A stretch of DNA of 64,000 nt, from NCBI GenBank assembly GCA_022559985.1, contig JAFJTR010000107.1, positions 25,963 through 89,962 on the forward strand, in the 5' to 3' direction. Below are positions 44,604-56,653 of the stretch, piece by piece. Numbering within the stretch: position 1 is the stretch's first letter; each line of letters begins with the position of its first letter. The DNA is from Parastagonospora avenae f. sp. tritici 18332-5. Lineage: Eukaryota; Ascomycota; Dothideomycetes; Pleosporales; Phaeosphaeriaceae. Made by a program: the position numbers and the translations under genes. The notes under the pieces are model-generated. The model made no database searches and was not told where the DNA came from. It saw nothing but the letters and a program-made list of their open reading frames with translations.

Positions 44604-46400
44604 ATGGCAACAACACAGTCCTCCCTCGAGGACACTTTAAAACCCGAAGTCCCTCAGTCGCAACCACTCAACGACTCGACATCAGAATGCTCGACATCTC
44701 CAGCACCACAAAAGTTCGAGCCAGGATGGCGTTTCATCGCCGCCTTCCTCAGTCTCTGCATCATCACTTTGATGGCTGCCCTCGACGCTACATCCATATC
44801 AGTGGCCCTACCAGTAAGCGTTCTTGACCCCAGCACCCTGAACATTGCCTAATGTTACAAAGATCATGGCCAGGGCACTAGGCGGCTCAGCCATCGAAGC
44901 ATTTTGGGCAGGCACTTCGTTTCTCCTGACCTCGACTGTCTTCCAACCCGTCCTTGGATCCTTCTCCCACATCTTCGGCCGCAAAGCCTTGATCTACGTT
45001 AGTCTGGCATTCTTCCTTGCGGGCTCGATCATCCCGGCTGTCGCCAACAACTTTACTGTCGTCCTGGTCGGTCGTTCCATTCAAGGAGTGGGTGGTGGTG
45101 GAATCATCTCGCTTACGGAACTGGTGGTCGTCGACACCGTGCCTCTCCGTGAGCGAGGCAAGTGGTTCAGTTTTTTCGGGGCCATGTGGAGTGTCGGTAC
45201 CGTAAGCAGACCATAATACACGAATTGTATGAGAGACATGCACTAACTTCGTACGCCAACCTGTAGGTAGCAGGCCCATTACTAGGTGGCGGCTTCGCAC
45301 AGAACGTGAGCTGGGCTTGGGTGTTTTGGATAAATCTACCATTCCTTGGACTTGGGCTTGTCCTCATCACCATTTTCCTTAAGCTCAACCAACGAAATGG
45401 CGATCTCCTCGCCAAGCTGAGGGAAGTGGATTGGATTGGCATGGTCCTCTTTCTCGCATCCACGACGGGCTTCCTTGTTCCAGTCACATGGGGTGGCGTT
45501 CAATATGCTTGGGATTCCTGGAGGACACTTGTTCCCCTGATTATTAGTGCCGCTGGTATTGCAGCCTTCGTGGTGCACCAGGAGTACTTTGCGCCGCATC
45601 CTCTGATTCGCACATCGATCTTCAAGACCAGGTCGGCTGCGATCCTTTACCTCACAACCACTATCCATGGCATTCTCCTATGGGCTGTTCTATACTTCAT
45701 GCCACTCTACTTTGAGGCAGTGAAGGGGATGAACCCCATCCTTGCTGGCATCGCCATGTTTCCCTGGACCTTCACTGTGGCACCAGGCTCCATTGCTACT
45801 GGTATCGCTATTGCGGTGACTGGTAAATATCGCTGGGCAAACTGGATAGGCTGGTTCCTCGCAACGCTGGGCTCGGGTTTATTGATTTTGCTCAAACCCG
45901 ACACCTCAACTGTCGCCTGGGTGTTCCTCAACTTGGTTGGTGGTATCGGGACTGGAATGCTGTTCCCCGCCATGGCTTTGGCTGTGCAAGCTTCTGCTGC
46001 TATCAAAGATCAAGCTTACGCAGCCAACATGTTTTCATTCTTTCGCGCCTTCGGTCAGACTCTCGGTGTCGCGATTGGTGGAGTGATCTTCCAAAACCAG
46101 ATGAGAAAGAAGATGCTCACCTTCCCATTGCTCGTCGACAAAGCGGGTGAGTACTCCAAGGACGCTGCTGGTCTGGTCCAGATCATCAAGGAGATGCCTG
46201 CGGGCCTCATGAAAGAGCAACTGCGCGAGAGCTACACGGACGCTCTCAAATACATATGGATTGTCATGACTGTCCTAAGCGCCGTCGCACTCCTCTCTAC
46301 TCTTTTCATTGGCGAGTTCGACTTGAACACAGAGATGGATAACGACAGGGGCTTCAAGGATAAAGACAAAGTAAAGGATTCTGAGAAAGAGCAGCAGTGA
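44604..46400 (+). CDS. MFS transporter, DHA2-type (14 TM) drug/toxin efflux family
   Basis: Three exons: 44604-44813, 44863-45201 and 45267-46400; introns 49 and 65 nt; about 560 aa. TM1 ends in LDATSISVALP, the DHA motif D1-like segment; the loop motif A is GSFSHIFGRKALIYVSLAFF, and motif C-like glycines appear in VGRSIQGVGGGGIISLTELV. Later helices include VAGPLLGGGFAQNVSWAWVF, TWGGVQYAWDSWRTLVPLII and FRAFGQTLGVAIGGVIFQNQ, all typical of fungal toxin and multidrug H+ antiporters. The protein is an integral plasma-membrane or vesicular exporter. Its cytosolic tail is Lys/Asp/Glu rich. No biosynthetic core gene (PKS, NRPS) is next to it, so a dedicated toxin-export role is not supported here. 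Confidence 0.93.
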
Positions 46401-48124
46401 GCGCTAGTGGCCTCACTTTAATTGAGCATGTTCTGTTTCAACGCATCGACGTAGCAGCGACCATAGACTGTACTTGATAGTAGACTTTTAGATCACGACC
46501 CTCAATTTAATCACAACTACGAAATGTCTGGTCTTGCAGATCACAAGCAAGCTTACTTTCCTCATATGCAAGGCATGAGTAGCCCGCACCGAGGAATCGG
46601 AATCTGGAATTACCGCATCACCGCATCACCGCACAAAGGCTGGCCGTTAGAGGTGGCCGGGGTGCTTTGTGAAACAGGCCGACAGCATGCGAGGATCAGA
46701 TACGCAGTGACACGTGGGGTTGTCCTTGCATCATGACGCATCACCAAAGCAACGTACCCAACGCAATTATGCTTCTGCTCAAGAAATCGCACCATACCGG
46801 TAGAGAAGAGTCTACATGATCTGCAAGGCACTGCATCACGCAGGTACAATGCTGGGAAAGGCGAGTGCTCTTGGTGTTGCCGGCTCGTATGACAGGCACC
46901 GAGACCAAACGGCCGAAGTCTCGAGTATCGTGGTGGAGCAGAAAGGCACTGGTGCCTCGACCGCGAAAAGCCGTTGGGATAACTGGGCTGATCGCCGTTG
47001 ATGCAGCGACTTGCGCCGGGAACGGTGAATTTAATGGTTCAAAATAGAATTCATCGCCACGACGACACCGCGCGCTACATCATCAGTGCGCAGGCAGTGT
47101 TTGGCGATCGCGAGGAAGACCCGGTCACATGCATGCGAGGAGTGAGGTTGCGGTGACAAAAGGCGCGAAAGCAACGACGGTTACACAGTGCCCGCGAAAC
47201 TCGGTTCCATCCAATTGCTTCGGTGTCACCCCAGCCACGATGCGGGATAGTGCGCAACGTGAGGAACAAATGCGTGGGACGGACGCTAGCCAATTGGAAG
47301 GATGAGTGTCCGGGATAAAGGAGGCCAGCCGTCTCCACATCTTTCTTGCCATCCTGATCTGCCCCCCGGCTGCAAAAAGAAGTGCCTGCAGCGCAGACGC
47401 AATCGAGAATTGCGCTTGTCTTGGATGCTCGAATTGGTTCCGCGTTTGATATGAGAGTGAGTGTCGAATCGATCTTCACCGTTGGCCGTGCGCTCTCGCC
47501 CTAAAGACTAGTGCCGCATTCCTCGCCAATAAGCGTCGCTGGGCAACTCCACCCACGCTCCCTCATCTTCGGCACCAACAAGGTCGCTCCTGCCCGCGCT
47601 GACCCCAGCGCCTTCCCCTGGGACACCATCTAACATCTAACACGCTCAACACCCTCACGGCGCCTTTGCGAGGCTGTTGTTGTCGATTCCTGCACACCAT
47701 CTCTCTCACCTCAGTCATTCGTTTCAGAATCTGCGATCAACCGACACGGCAAATCGCACCCCAAGCCACATAATACTCCCGTTATACGTGCCTGCCAAGA
47801 AATCGCATCACCGGCAGCCACTCGATCCGCGACGCCATCAAACCGCAAGAGCGACCGGCGACCCAAGCACCAGGACGACTGATATACTCTCCCAACGTAC
47901 CTCACGCGCGTCGCGACAGGCAACTGCAGTGTGCAAAGGGTGTTCGAGATACCCAAGTCGCGCTTTCCGCGATCGTGATCGTCGCTGCCACTGTCAGCAA
48001 ACGCACCTGCCCAACCCGTCAATCCCGGCCATGAGCGTGGCAACCTCCTCGTAAACGAACTCCCGCGACCTCCAACACCACACCCATCTATTATTCCGCG
48101 CGAGCACCGCTGCCCGCCGCCGCC
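46401..48124. other. Intergenic and probable long 5' leader of the Rax2 gene
   Basis: 1.7 kb without a supported gene. The part from about 47640 to 48124 is C-rich and A-rich with pyrimidine tracts and no long frame, as expected for a 5' UTR or promoter. A short tandem CCGCATCA repeat is at about 46616-46633. Confidence 0.45.
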
Positions 48125-51100
48125 ATGAAGGAGTCATTCGCTTCCCTCTTGGCCACGGGCGCCGGCAAGCTTGCCCTCTCGCTGCTTTTCGCATCAACAC
48201 CCTTCACTTCCGCATACACATTCCAGCAGGTCCCATCGCCGAACCTCAACCTGCAGAACCTCGGCAGGGTCGCATTCGCCGGCGACTTCGATGCGATATC
48301 CCTCTACCAATATGAGGGCCAGAGCCAGGAAACCCCCTCTCGCAATGGAACCCTCCTATCGCGATATCCCAATGGCGTCTTCGCTTCGATAAACATAACC
48401 GACGGCGACATCAAGGCCATGTGTAGCCTCCAGATCAACGGCGCCGAGCGACTGGTCTTTGCGGGCAACTTTACCGCCGTTGGTGGCATGCGTACTCCTG
48501 GTGGCATTGCTCTCCTCAACGCGACCGACGGCAAGATCGAGGCGCTAGAGGGCCTCAACGGAGCAGTCGACACTCTTTACTGCGACAAGAGCGGTGGCCA
48601 GGTTTACGTCGGTGGACAGTTTGAAGGACTTAACTCAACTAATGCTATTGTATGGAAGAACGGCTGGCAAGAACTGTCGTTCAATGGTTTCAATGGCGCT
48701 GTCCACTCTATCGTGCAATCCAACGGCAACATCGTCTTCGGAGGAGAATTCACTGGCCTCGGCAGCGGCAATGCAACCGTCGCATCAGAAAACGCCACTC
48801 AGCTCATTCCCGTTGGCAGCGGACAAATCTCTGCCCAGACGAGCTCAGGACAGCCCGGCTTCACTGACCCAAAGGTTATTGCCTGCAAGAGCGACTTCAG
48901 TACAGGTGGAGCAGGCCAGACCTGGCTCCTCGCCGATAACGCGCCTGGCTTCTGGAAAGCCGACTTTGGATTCGGCTTCGAGCCGACGGGGTTGAAGTTG
49001 TACAACACTGACAATGACGGTCGTGGTACCAAGACTTTCCGATTTACGGCGCTGCCAGATGGCGGCATCATGAACATGACCTACACCGACCCCTCGACAG
49101 GCCGTCAAGCTTTCTGCGACGCCAGATGCCCTCTCCCGCAAGGCAACACCACTGCCCAGGACTTCACTTTCGTCAACGTCGTTGGTATGAACTCGTTCAG
49201 GCTAGATATCTCAGAGTGGTATGGTTCGGGAGCTGGATTGAACGGCATCCAGCTGTTCCAGGATGGTAAGATTTGACTTCTTGTTATAATAGCATCAACG
49301 CTGACTATGATAGCTATGTACTCCTACGCCATTGATAACTTCAATGAGCCCGAGAACTGCGGCCCATCTACTACAGCACGATCGCAGTCCACCAACACTG
49401 GCAACTGGCAGACCTCACCATCGCACAACAGTAACTCTGAATACCTCACAACGACACTTCAAGGAAATCCTATTGACACTGAGTCGGCGTCCGTGTCGTT
49501 CTCTCCCGACATTAAACAGTCTGGCAACTATTCTGTTACCCTCTACACTCCTGGATGTCAAGGAGACGGAACTTGCGGAAGCCGCGGTCGTGTCAATATC
49601 ACCGCGTCCATGTCTCGTGCTGACACAAACCCTGATGGGATCATCCTCTGGCAGACCAACAACTTCGACAAGTACGACGAAGTCTACAACGGGTACATTG
49701 ACGCAACCAGCGGCTTCAGGCCTACTGTCGTCCTTCGACCTGCGCCTGGTCAAGGGCCAGCACCGCTGACTGTTGTGGCACAGAGAGTGCGTTTCACACT
49801 ACTCAAGGCCACTTCGGGAAACATCAACGGACTCTTCGAGTACAAACCAGGCTCGCAACTGGACGAGACTAGCACTTCCGATTCGGTCATCAACGCTGCT
49901 GGCGCTAGCCTGGAGCCACGAGGGAACGCACTCATCACCAGTTTGGCTGCAGATGACCAGAATCTCTATGTTGCTGGCAACTTCTCCAACAATGACGGTC
50001 GTAACAACATCTTCCGCTTCGGACGGGATGCGTCTAACGCATCGTCATTGCCAAACCGTGGTCTTAACAGTCAAGTCATGACCATGTACTACAACTCAAG
50101 TATGCTCTACGTTGGTGGTAACTTCACCAACACTGGAGAAAACAACGTACAAGGTCTGAACGGCGTGGCTGCTCTTGTCGACAATCAATGGCGACCACTT
50201 GGTGCGGGTGTTGACGGTGTTGTCCTGTTCTTGGTGCCCTTCTCACTCAACATCACCGCCAACCAACCCGAGCAAGTCCTCGCTGTCAGTGGGTTCTTCT
50301 CCCGTGTCAACGCTTTCGACGGCAACAGCGCCACCAATGTTCAGGATTTCGCTGTCTGGGTTCCCTCTCGACGCAACTGGCTACACAACCTGAAGTTCTA
50401 CTCGCTTGCGATGTCTGGCCGATTGATGACGTTTGCAGATGTACCTGGAAGTGACCGCTGGTTCGGAGGCTCAGTGTCCTCTGGATCCCTCCTCGCAAGT
50501 GGCACAGCTGAGCTCCGGAGCAACAGCGGCGACCTGTCGCTGGGAGCATTCCCTATCGACTTACAGGCTCAACAAGAGCGTGTCCCTTCGCGCAAACGAG
50601 CAATCCTTCAGGGCCAAGACTTGAGCATCACTGGTGTTCGCACCGGTCGCTTCTATCAAGACAACGGAAACAACAAGACCATCCTCGCTGGCCACTTTGC
50701 TACTTCCGGGCCAGAGGATCAAAACATAACCAATGTCGTCATCATTGATGGAGCCAACGGTAACAGGATTGCTGGTTTCAACGATCAAGTCGATGCGAAC
50801 TCGACTTTCACTGCGCTCGCTATACAAGACGACATTCTTTTCGCTGGAGGCATGGTCACTGGAAACATTGGTGGCCGTGTCGCTGGTCTTGTCGCTTATG
50901 ACCTTGGTACCAACACATTCGTTAGCAGTCAACCGCCACCGCTTCAAGGACAGAACGTCACCGTCAATGCCATCTCACCAAGGCCCAACTCCAAGGACAT
51001 CTACGTGGGGGGTCGGTTCCTCTCCGCCGGTGCCTTGAGCTGCGCTGCTGTGTGCGTCTGGAATACGGAACGCAGCCAATGGACCAGCCCTGGTAACGGT

Positions 51101-51938
51101 CTCTCTGGTCAAGTTTCATCCATGACTTGGATTAGTGACACCAAGCTTGTTATTGCAGGCAACTTGACATCCGGGACTAATACGACCACGATCTTGGAGT
51201 ATGACTCGTCCAACAGCCAATTCACCATGATTCCGGATGCCAATACCTTCCCCGGTCCGGTCCAGGCCCTTACCATTGCCAGTGCCGACGGAAAAGATCT
51301 ATGGGCTGCTGGACAAGGTAGCGACAGTACCGCCTTTCTCCAACGCTTCCAAAATGGCAAATGGACACCTGTCGACAGCAAGCTCTTCGGCCAGGGCACT
51401 GATATTCGCAGCATACAAATCATCACTCTCACGGAAAGCCACGGCCAGTCAGATGTCATCGAGAACGACCACGACCTTCTGCTTATGGGACAGATCGTTA
51501 TCCCCGACTTCAAAGGCGGCAAAGTGTCCGCTGCCCTGTTCAACGGCACCAGTCTTGTACCTTTCCTCTTGGCTACCAAGGGTGCGGATGGCTCAACTAC
51601 TGATGGTAGCTTGTCATCAATCTTTGTCGAACGTCCAGACCAATTCTTCCAGAACAATGGTAAGTTGAACCAAGTATGCACTTTGCTTGACACATACTAA
51701 CAGCTGCACAGAGAAACACCTCGCGCTCTGGGCTATCGTGCTCATCGGCCTCGCAATCGCCCTCGTACTCACCTTCTTGCTCGTCGTGTCTGGCATTCTG
51801 CTCGAATGGTACCGCAACAAGGCGAAGGGCTACTCACCTGCCCCACAGTCTTACCCCGATCGGTTAGGCAACGTGGGCCGCCTGCCACCGGAGCAACTCT
51901 TCGGCAGCCTGTCAGGCCCAAAGGCACCAGCAATATAA
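48125..51938 (+). CDS. RAX2: Rax2-like cell-polarity / bud-site protein
   Basis: Three exons: 48125-49265, 49314-51659 and 51712-51938; introns 48 and 52 nt; about 1237 aa, as expected for Rax2. A signal peptide covers about residues 1-30. The large extracellular part consists of repeated kelch-like/propeller blades with the motif VYVGGxF, for example LVFAGNFTAVGGMRTPGGIA, GGQVYVGGQFEGLNSTNAIV, NIVFGGEFTGLGSG, LYVAGNFSNNDGRNN and DIYVGGRFLSAGALSC, and has many N-glycosylation sites. A single TM helix near the end (LALWAIVLIGLAIALVLTFL) is followed by a short cytosolic tail with RLPPEQLFGSL, the conserved end of the family. Rax2 is a plasma-membrane landmark protein acting in polarity and septation in fungi. 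The ATG at 48125 is preceded by a long non-coding leader. Confidence 0.95.
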
Positions 51939-53117
51939 GCGCGGGCAAGAGGCCTATGAATTCAACATCCGATACCCTTCTTCCGACCAGTAATGAGAGC
52001 GGTGTCACTCTCGGTAAACCTGTTTCGACCGATTCTTCTGTTCCTCCACCCATACCTGCGCTTTAGAGCAACGCGGATAAGCCGAGGAAGGTCCGTAATA
52101 TTAACAGCCGGAGTAGCTTGACTGGAAAGAGCAAGTTTGTTGAGCATTTGTAAGAGTACTATGTTGGGATCTAGGAGCCACCTGGACGGAGTCAAACAAG
52201 TTTTCAAGCATTACATCATATACTGGGTGCCTGCGCATTCGGGATATGCCGATGTTCCACGGCACTTTCTTCAAAGACAAGGCGGTATGGAGCTAGATGC
52301 TTGTTGGATCGCCATTTTCCGGACGAGCTATGGGTAGTCTCTGTGGCAGCGTGTGTGTTCGTTCCCGTTCTCGTTTTTTTTATCGAAGGGGTTCTTCTTT
52401 TTTTTGATACCACTGGAGTGCTTTCTAAACAGCCCAGTTAACACTTTTTCTTCTCTCCCAAAGAAGATTCTCTTTTATCTCATTTACTGTTACATGTACC
52501 AAACGGTGTCTTGCCTGTTCTCCTTGTGTGTGTTTCTGTGTGTGATCAAGTGGATCTTTGTGGCTTTGCGCGAGTATGTGTCTAATGTTTACTGTTGCTC
52601 TGAGGGAGTGACGCGTAATTACTGTGGTGGGGGATGACGGGAGGGGGGAGGGGGAAGGGGATGTGGGTGTACATATATACTTGCATATAACAGGCAAATG
52701 GGGATGAGGATGGTTTGGTGGGGAGTGATGATGGGTGGGACTGTGTAGGGTAGTGTAGTGGAGTAATTGAGATTTGTGTAGCAATGTTGTTTCGTGCTGG
52801 TGATGGTGAGCGATTCCTGTTGGTTTCTGGCAGCATTCTATCTCATCTACAGCCAGCCTGATTTAGGTCAGACAGCGACGCGAAGTACGGGTTCTAGGAT
52901 GATGGGATGAACGGAGCGTAGTTCTACTTAGCGCGCAAAAGCATAGGGCTGCGGTTGTGAAGAAGATTAAGCTGTACTCGGGCCGCGTGAGTAATGGTGA
53001 AAGGAACACATTTACTAGCCTAGCAGATATAAAGCATTCTCTAGTCCTCGCCAAGTCGACCTCTCCCTTCCACGCAGATTCCTCAACATCAGGACATCGA
53101 TACGAAGGGCGTTACAA
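51939..53117. other. Intergenic with G-rich stretch
   Basis: Includes 3' flank of RAX2. The plus strand continues open for 128 nt in another frame beyond the RAX2 stop, ending at 52066; I see no reason to include it. A guanine-rich tract at 52627-52666 is listed separately. No other gene. Confidence 0.45.
52627..52666 (+). other. G-quadruplex-forming sequence
   Basis: Within 40 nt the plus strand carries successive G runs: GGGGG, GGGA-GGGGGG, GGGGG, GGGG and GGG, separated by 1-7 nt. This satisfies the G3+N1-7 pattern four or more times. It lies about 0.7 kb downstream of RAX2 in non-coding DNA. Confidence 0.65.
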
Positions 53118-53880
53118 ATGGCGCTTCCACCGACGCCTCTATATAGTGTGCGAGCTAAGGTGCACTTTCAATCCAACGGCCTCGTTGCTGTCTATCCACC
53201 ACCCGCACATCTCAGCTTTGCGTAAGTCCCAAGTCCTAGCTAGATTGTCGTCCCACGTCTAATTGCCAAGCCACCAAACTTCGCATAACTCCGCCTCTTT
53301 GTTACTATCAGCCCTCCCTATCGAGCTGCGCCTCGAGATCTTCACGCTCGTCCTCGGAAGCAAAGAAATCGATATCGATGAGGACATCTACGTTCACGGC
53401 CCTGACTACCACATTTTCTACAGTTCCACCGACGTCAACATCCTCTTCGTCTGCCGCCAGATATACTCCGAGGCAGTCGAATTGCCCTACGCGTGCAACA
53501 CCTTCACCTTCGGCTGCCGCTACCATCGCGACAACTGGGCCGCGCATCGCCGCCCCGATCAATTGGCCGCGATTCGTCGGGTGCGCACACTGAATGTGTA
53601 TATCGTCGATAGCATCAACATGATGGGTTTTGGAACCTGTGCAAGGAATTAATACTGTGGGCGTGCTTGTGCGACCTCGTCTGCACTCACGATTCCCTTC
53701 TCCACCCTGTTTCCTAATTTGAGACAACTTGGTATTCAGGGATCGGATAAGTATGGGCATGATGCTGTAGATTGCTTGAAGGATATGGCGCATCGAGCGG
53801 GGTTTGAAGGTTGGGTGGAGTTTGTGAAGTTGAGGGAGAGGGATGGGGTGGAGTTCGTGGAGGTGGCGCCGCTTTATTAG
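53118..53880 (+). pseudogene. 2EXR-type gene with an in-frame TAA
   Basis: Exon 1 53118-53221 (MALPPTPLYSVRAKVHFQSN...), intron 53222-53270 (GTAAGT donor, GCCAAG acceptor, 49 nt), exon 2 from 53271. Exon 2 carries LLLSALPIELRLEIFTLVLG, a diverged hallmark, and VNILFVCRQIYSEAVELPYA, the second conserved block. TAA at 53650-53652 interrupts the frame after GTCARN, which then resumes as SSALTIPFSTLFPNLRQLGI and EGWVEFVKLRERDGVEFVEV to a TAG at 53880. The resumed part is what the family C-terminus looks like (PNLRQL). No in-phase splice pair covers the stop. Without the stop the product would be about 235 aa. Confidence 0.68.
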
Positions 53881-54253
53881 AAGTAGAGACTAGATGAGGG
53901 GATTAGTAGTGTGTGTCGAATACAGATGACTTGGCAGCTTGCGAGGATCACTTCAAATGTCTTGTATTATTCCCTCTCGGAGGCAGTCTTGTGATCGTCA
54001 GTGTACAAGAACGTGTCAATTCTAGCATTTCAAGGCTCAGTTCCAAACGGTCGATGATTATGATCTGTAACACAACGCGTGAAGTAATTCCAACGATGAC
54101 AAATGCTACAAGAACAGGTCAAATCTAGCCGCGCGCCATCAGCAACAGCATAAATGTGCTTTCCTCCTATCGCTCTACATCTTGGTCGCGTCTTCGAGTC
54201 GATGCACTGTATAACTTGTCTGTCCAAAACATGCTCCAATATCCTTCTTCATT
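53881..54253. other. Convergent 3' flanks
   Basis: Between the plus-strand 2EXR-type pseudogene and the minus-strand one. No gene seen. Confidence 0.45.
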
Positions 54254-55126
54254 CTACCATCTCATACACCACTCGTTCCCAAGTTCGACATCCGTGCTAA
54301 CCTGTCTTGCCTTGAACTTCTCCCTGTGCCAGAGCTCCAGATAATCCTCATATTCCAAGAAGGCCAGATTGACAAGTACCTTCTTTAAGTTAGGAAGCGT
54401 GTCGTTGTTCGACGTGGCGCGATCTTTTTTCGGGGAACATCTCCCTCATCACCCTCTTATTCTCCACCATGACGCTAGTCACAGCATCTACCTGCTCTTC
54501 CGTCCGTCTCGACACCCAGTTGTCGCGGTTGTTCGGCTCGACCAGCGAGTGTTTCCCGCTGTGTAGACAGCTCATGAAGCTGAACGTGTTAAGCGAATAG
54601 ACGAAAATGTGTGACTCGGCATAGATCTGTCGACACACCAGGAGCAGTGAGAAGTAGCGGCCGGCACTGACTTCGCACACTTCCCCGTTGAGCATGAGTG
54701 TCGTATGTGACGGATCCTCGGAATAGGGGCGGATCGTCATGCCGCCGAGGGCGTGTTTGTATATCATCGTTGGGATCTCGGGAGGGAGGGATAAGAGCGG
54801 CGAGGAGTCGTTGTGGTCGATGCTGTGGGCGCGAGGTTATTCTACAGTACATTGGTGGATAGAGACTTGCTTTCTCGACGTATACTGTGCGAGTAGCACG
54901 CATCGAGCGTGTCGTGACGTTGAGCTTTTTGATCAGCGCTCCGTCGAGGTCCCGCTGAACGTTGGCCTTGGACTTCGCAGCCTTCTTCTTCAAAACCCCT
55001 TTCTTTTGTACCTGTGCTGACGCGATTATGGATCAGTAGCTGGCTTGTCGACGCTGAATTGAACTGGCTTACTTTGCTGGGGACGCACTGGGCGAGGGAA
55101 GGATTGCTACTCGTTTTTTGAGACAT
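54254..55126 (-). pseudogene. 2EXR-type gene with a homopolymer frameshift
   Basis: Starts at ATG 55126 (MSQKTSSNPSLAQCVPSK), followed by an intron and a basic exon (VQKKGVLKKKAAKSKANVQR). The hallmark SSPLLSLPPEIPTMIYKHAL and the block YFSLLLVCRQIYAESHIFVY follow. After REMFPEK the frame shifts at a run of six T on the plus strand (54425-54430, poly-A in the message). In one frame the protein stops at 54390; in the other it continues DRATSNNDTLPNLKKVLVNL and EYEDYLELWHREKFKARQVS to TAG near 54254. Removal of one base from the run restores the full family C-terminus. The join between the basic exon and the hallmark exon needs a 28-nt intron in the simplest reading, which is unusually short, so the 5' structure is uncertain. 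Confidence 0.7.
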
Positions 55127-55947
55127 TGCTATGTCGATACCGATTTCTATGTAGAAGATGTAAATTGCTGCGGCAATCCAAGTGCCAGACGATGTATACT
55201 GTCGATATGCTGTGAGTGTCGATATAATTGGAACGTAGATGTAAACCATGGTGCGCAACAAAATCAGCGGCCAAAGCCTTATGTCTAGGATCGTAACCAT
55301 AACACGTCATTACTGTTGTATTATTTCCCGACGATGGCAGCTTGTTCTTCGTGAATGGTATCCACTTGTTGTGTTTCGCGAAAGGGAAAGAAAAAGGTCA
55401 AGTAAGTATGGCCACAACCCACCACTTCCGAATCGAGTCGTAGAGTCAACTGAACAAGATCTGACCAGCCTTACAACTGAGGAGACATTTCCTGTATAAG
55501 TCAGCTTGGGCAAACGACCATCAAGTCCGTACTTGCCTTGTGGTGACTTGTTGTTTGCCCGTTCTTAGGCTGATCACATTTCCAAGGACAGCTACTCTTG
55601 ACTTGAGTCATGATGTGTCTAGCGACATGTGTCTTCAAGCTTGATATAAAACACTTCTTCAGTTATCTCTTTTTCTGGCGGCCTGTGTGAAAGATTGTCC
55701 CAGGCGGACACTAGGGTATCTTACTGCTAGCGACCACGGAAGTGCGGAATTCATGGATCTATATATTTGTCTACTTCCTCTTATCACGCCGCAACCCAAC
55801 TAATACCATAGTCAACTTCGATTAGGATGTCGACTCGTTACTCTCTGCGCTCCACGCGTGAGCGAACCGCGTTTCATAAACCCACTGCTGTTGCAAAGCG
55901 TGGCCCTTGACCCAAACCACGGTGACACCGACTTCCGCGCCTGAGGA
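55127..55947. other. Intergenic
   Basis: 820 bp between divergent 2EXR-type genes. Short frames only. Contains both promoters. Confidence 0.45.
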
Positions 55948-56653
55948 ATGGTCTCGTATCTCTACTACATGCCCCAAAGTATCTTGTTCAGCCGTAAGTA
56001 AAATCTTTTGGGGTACGATATTTTCGCAGCAGCTAACCACCTACCAGTGCGCGAGACAACAGTGTTAACTCCCCTCTCCTCACTCTGCCTGCGGAAATCC
56101 GTACCATGATATGGGTTTACGCCATGGGTGGTATACTTATCTATCCTCGACCCGGTAGGTCGCATTTCTCTGTGGATGGTTCAACAGTTCTTCATAATTT
56201 CAACCTCGATCGCCAGCTCGGGTTGCCTCGCGCATGTCGACAGATCTATGCCGAGGTCGGAACGTCTTTCTATCGACTCAATATAATAACCTTCGTGGAT
56301 AAAGACGCCGTGTGCCATTTTCGGGATCATCTAAAACGAGGTCAGTGGCAGGCACTCAATACCATCACAGTGACCATGCCATTAGCACGCGGACTGTAAA
56401 TCACACGGCCTCCGCCACTTCCTCCTCACGGAAGACTCCTTATACACTCGCCGGGGCCTAGGCATACCCCCAGTCCTCCTGGTACCGTGTTCGACTTCTT
56501 CCGAGTCTTACCTTTAACGACCTTCTCGGATCTACGATCTCCGTTTCACGAGATAGAACGCATCATTTATGGCGAGGCTTCCTCTACTGAGTTTGAAGAG
56601 ATCTCAAGGATTGCTAAGTCGCGAGAATATGACAAAGATATTGTTTTTCGGTA
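55948..56653 (+). CDS. 2EXR-type protein, three-exon model
   Basis: Model: 55948-55993, 56056-56395 and 56462-56653, introns 62 and 66 nt, about 192 aa. Exon 1 encodes MVSYLYYMPQSILFS; exon 2 carries SVNSPLLTLPAEIRTMIWVY, the family hallmark, and LDRQLGLPRACRQIYAEVGT, the second conserved block. The second intron (GTAAAT donor, GGCCTAG acceptor) is what keeps the frame: without it a TAA follows ARGL. Exon 3 gives VFDFFRVLPLTTFSDLRSPF and HEIERIIYGEASSTEFEEIS. A GTAAGT right at the final codon suggests one more exon could exist. I consider this copy probably intact, but less certain than the single-exon copy at the left end of the window. Confidence 0.6.

Noticed and set aside
44604..46400. 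Toxin biosynthesis cluster around the MFS exporter
   Set aside because: No polyketide synthase, peptide synthetase, terpene cyclase or P450 is present in the window.
47677..48054. 125-codon plus-strand frame upstream of RAX2
   Set aside because: Low-complexity Arg/Ser/Thr/His frame in what looks like a 5' leader; no start context or domain.
51939..52066. Extension of RAX2 past its stop in another frame
   Set aside because: The stop at 51938 follows the conserved Rax2 tail (RLPPEQLFGSL); the extra frame has no conserved feature.
55827..55947. Upstream ATG at 55827 as the start of the third plus-strand 2EXR gene
   Set aside because: Its frame meets TGA codons and no donor/acceptor pair restores phase; the ATG at 55948 with a 62-nt intron fits instead.
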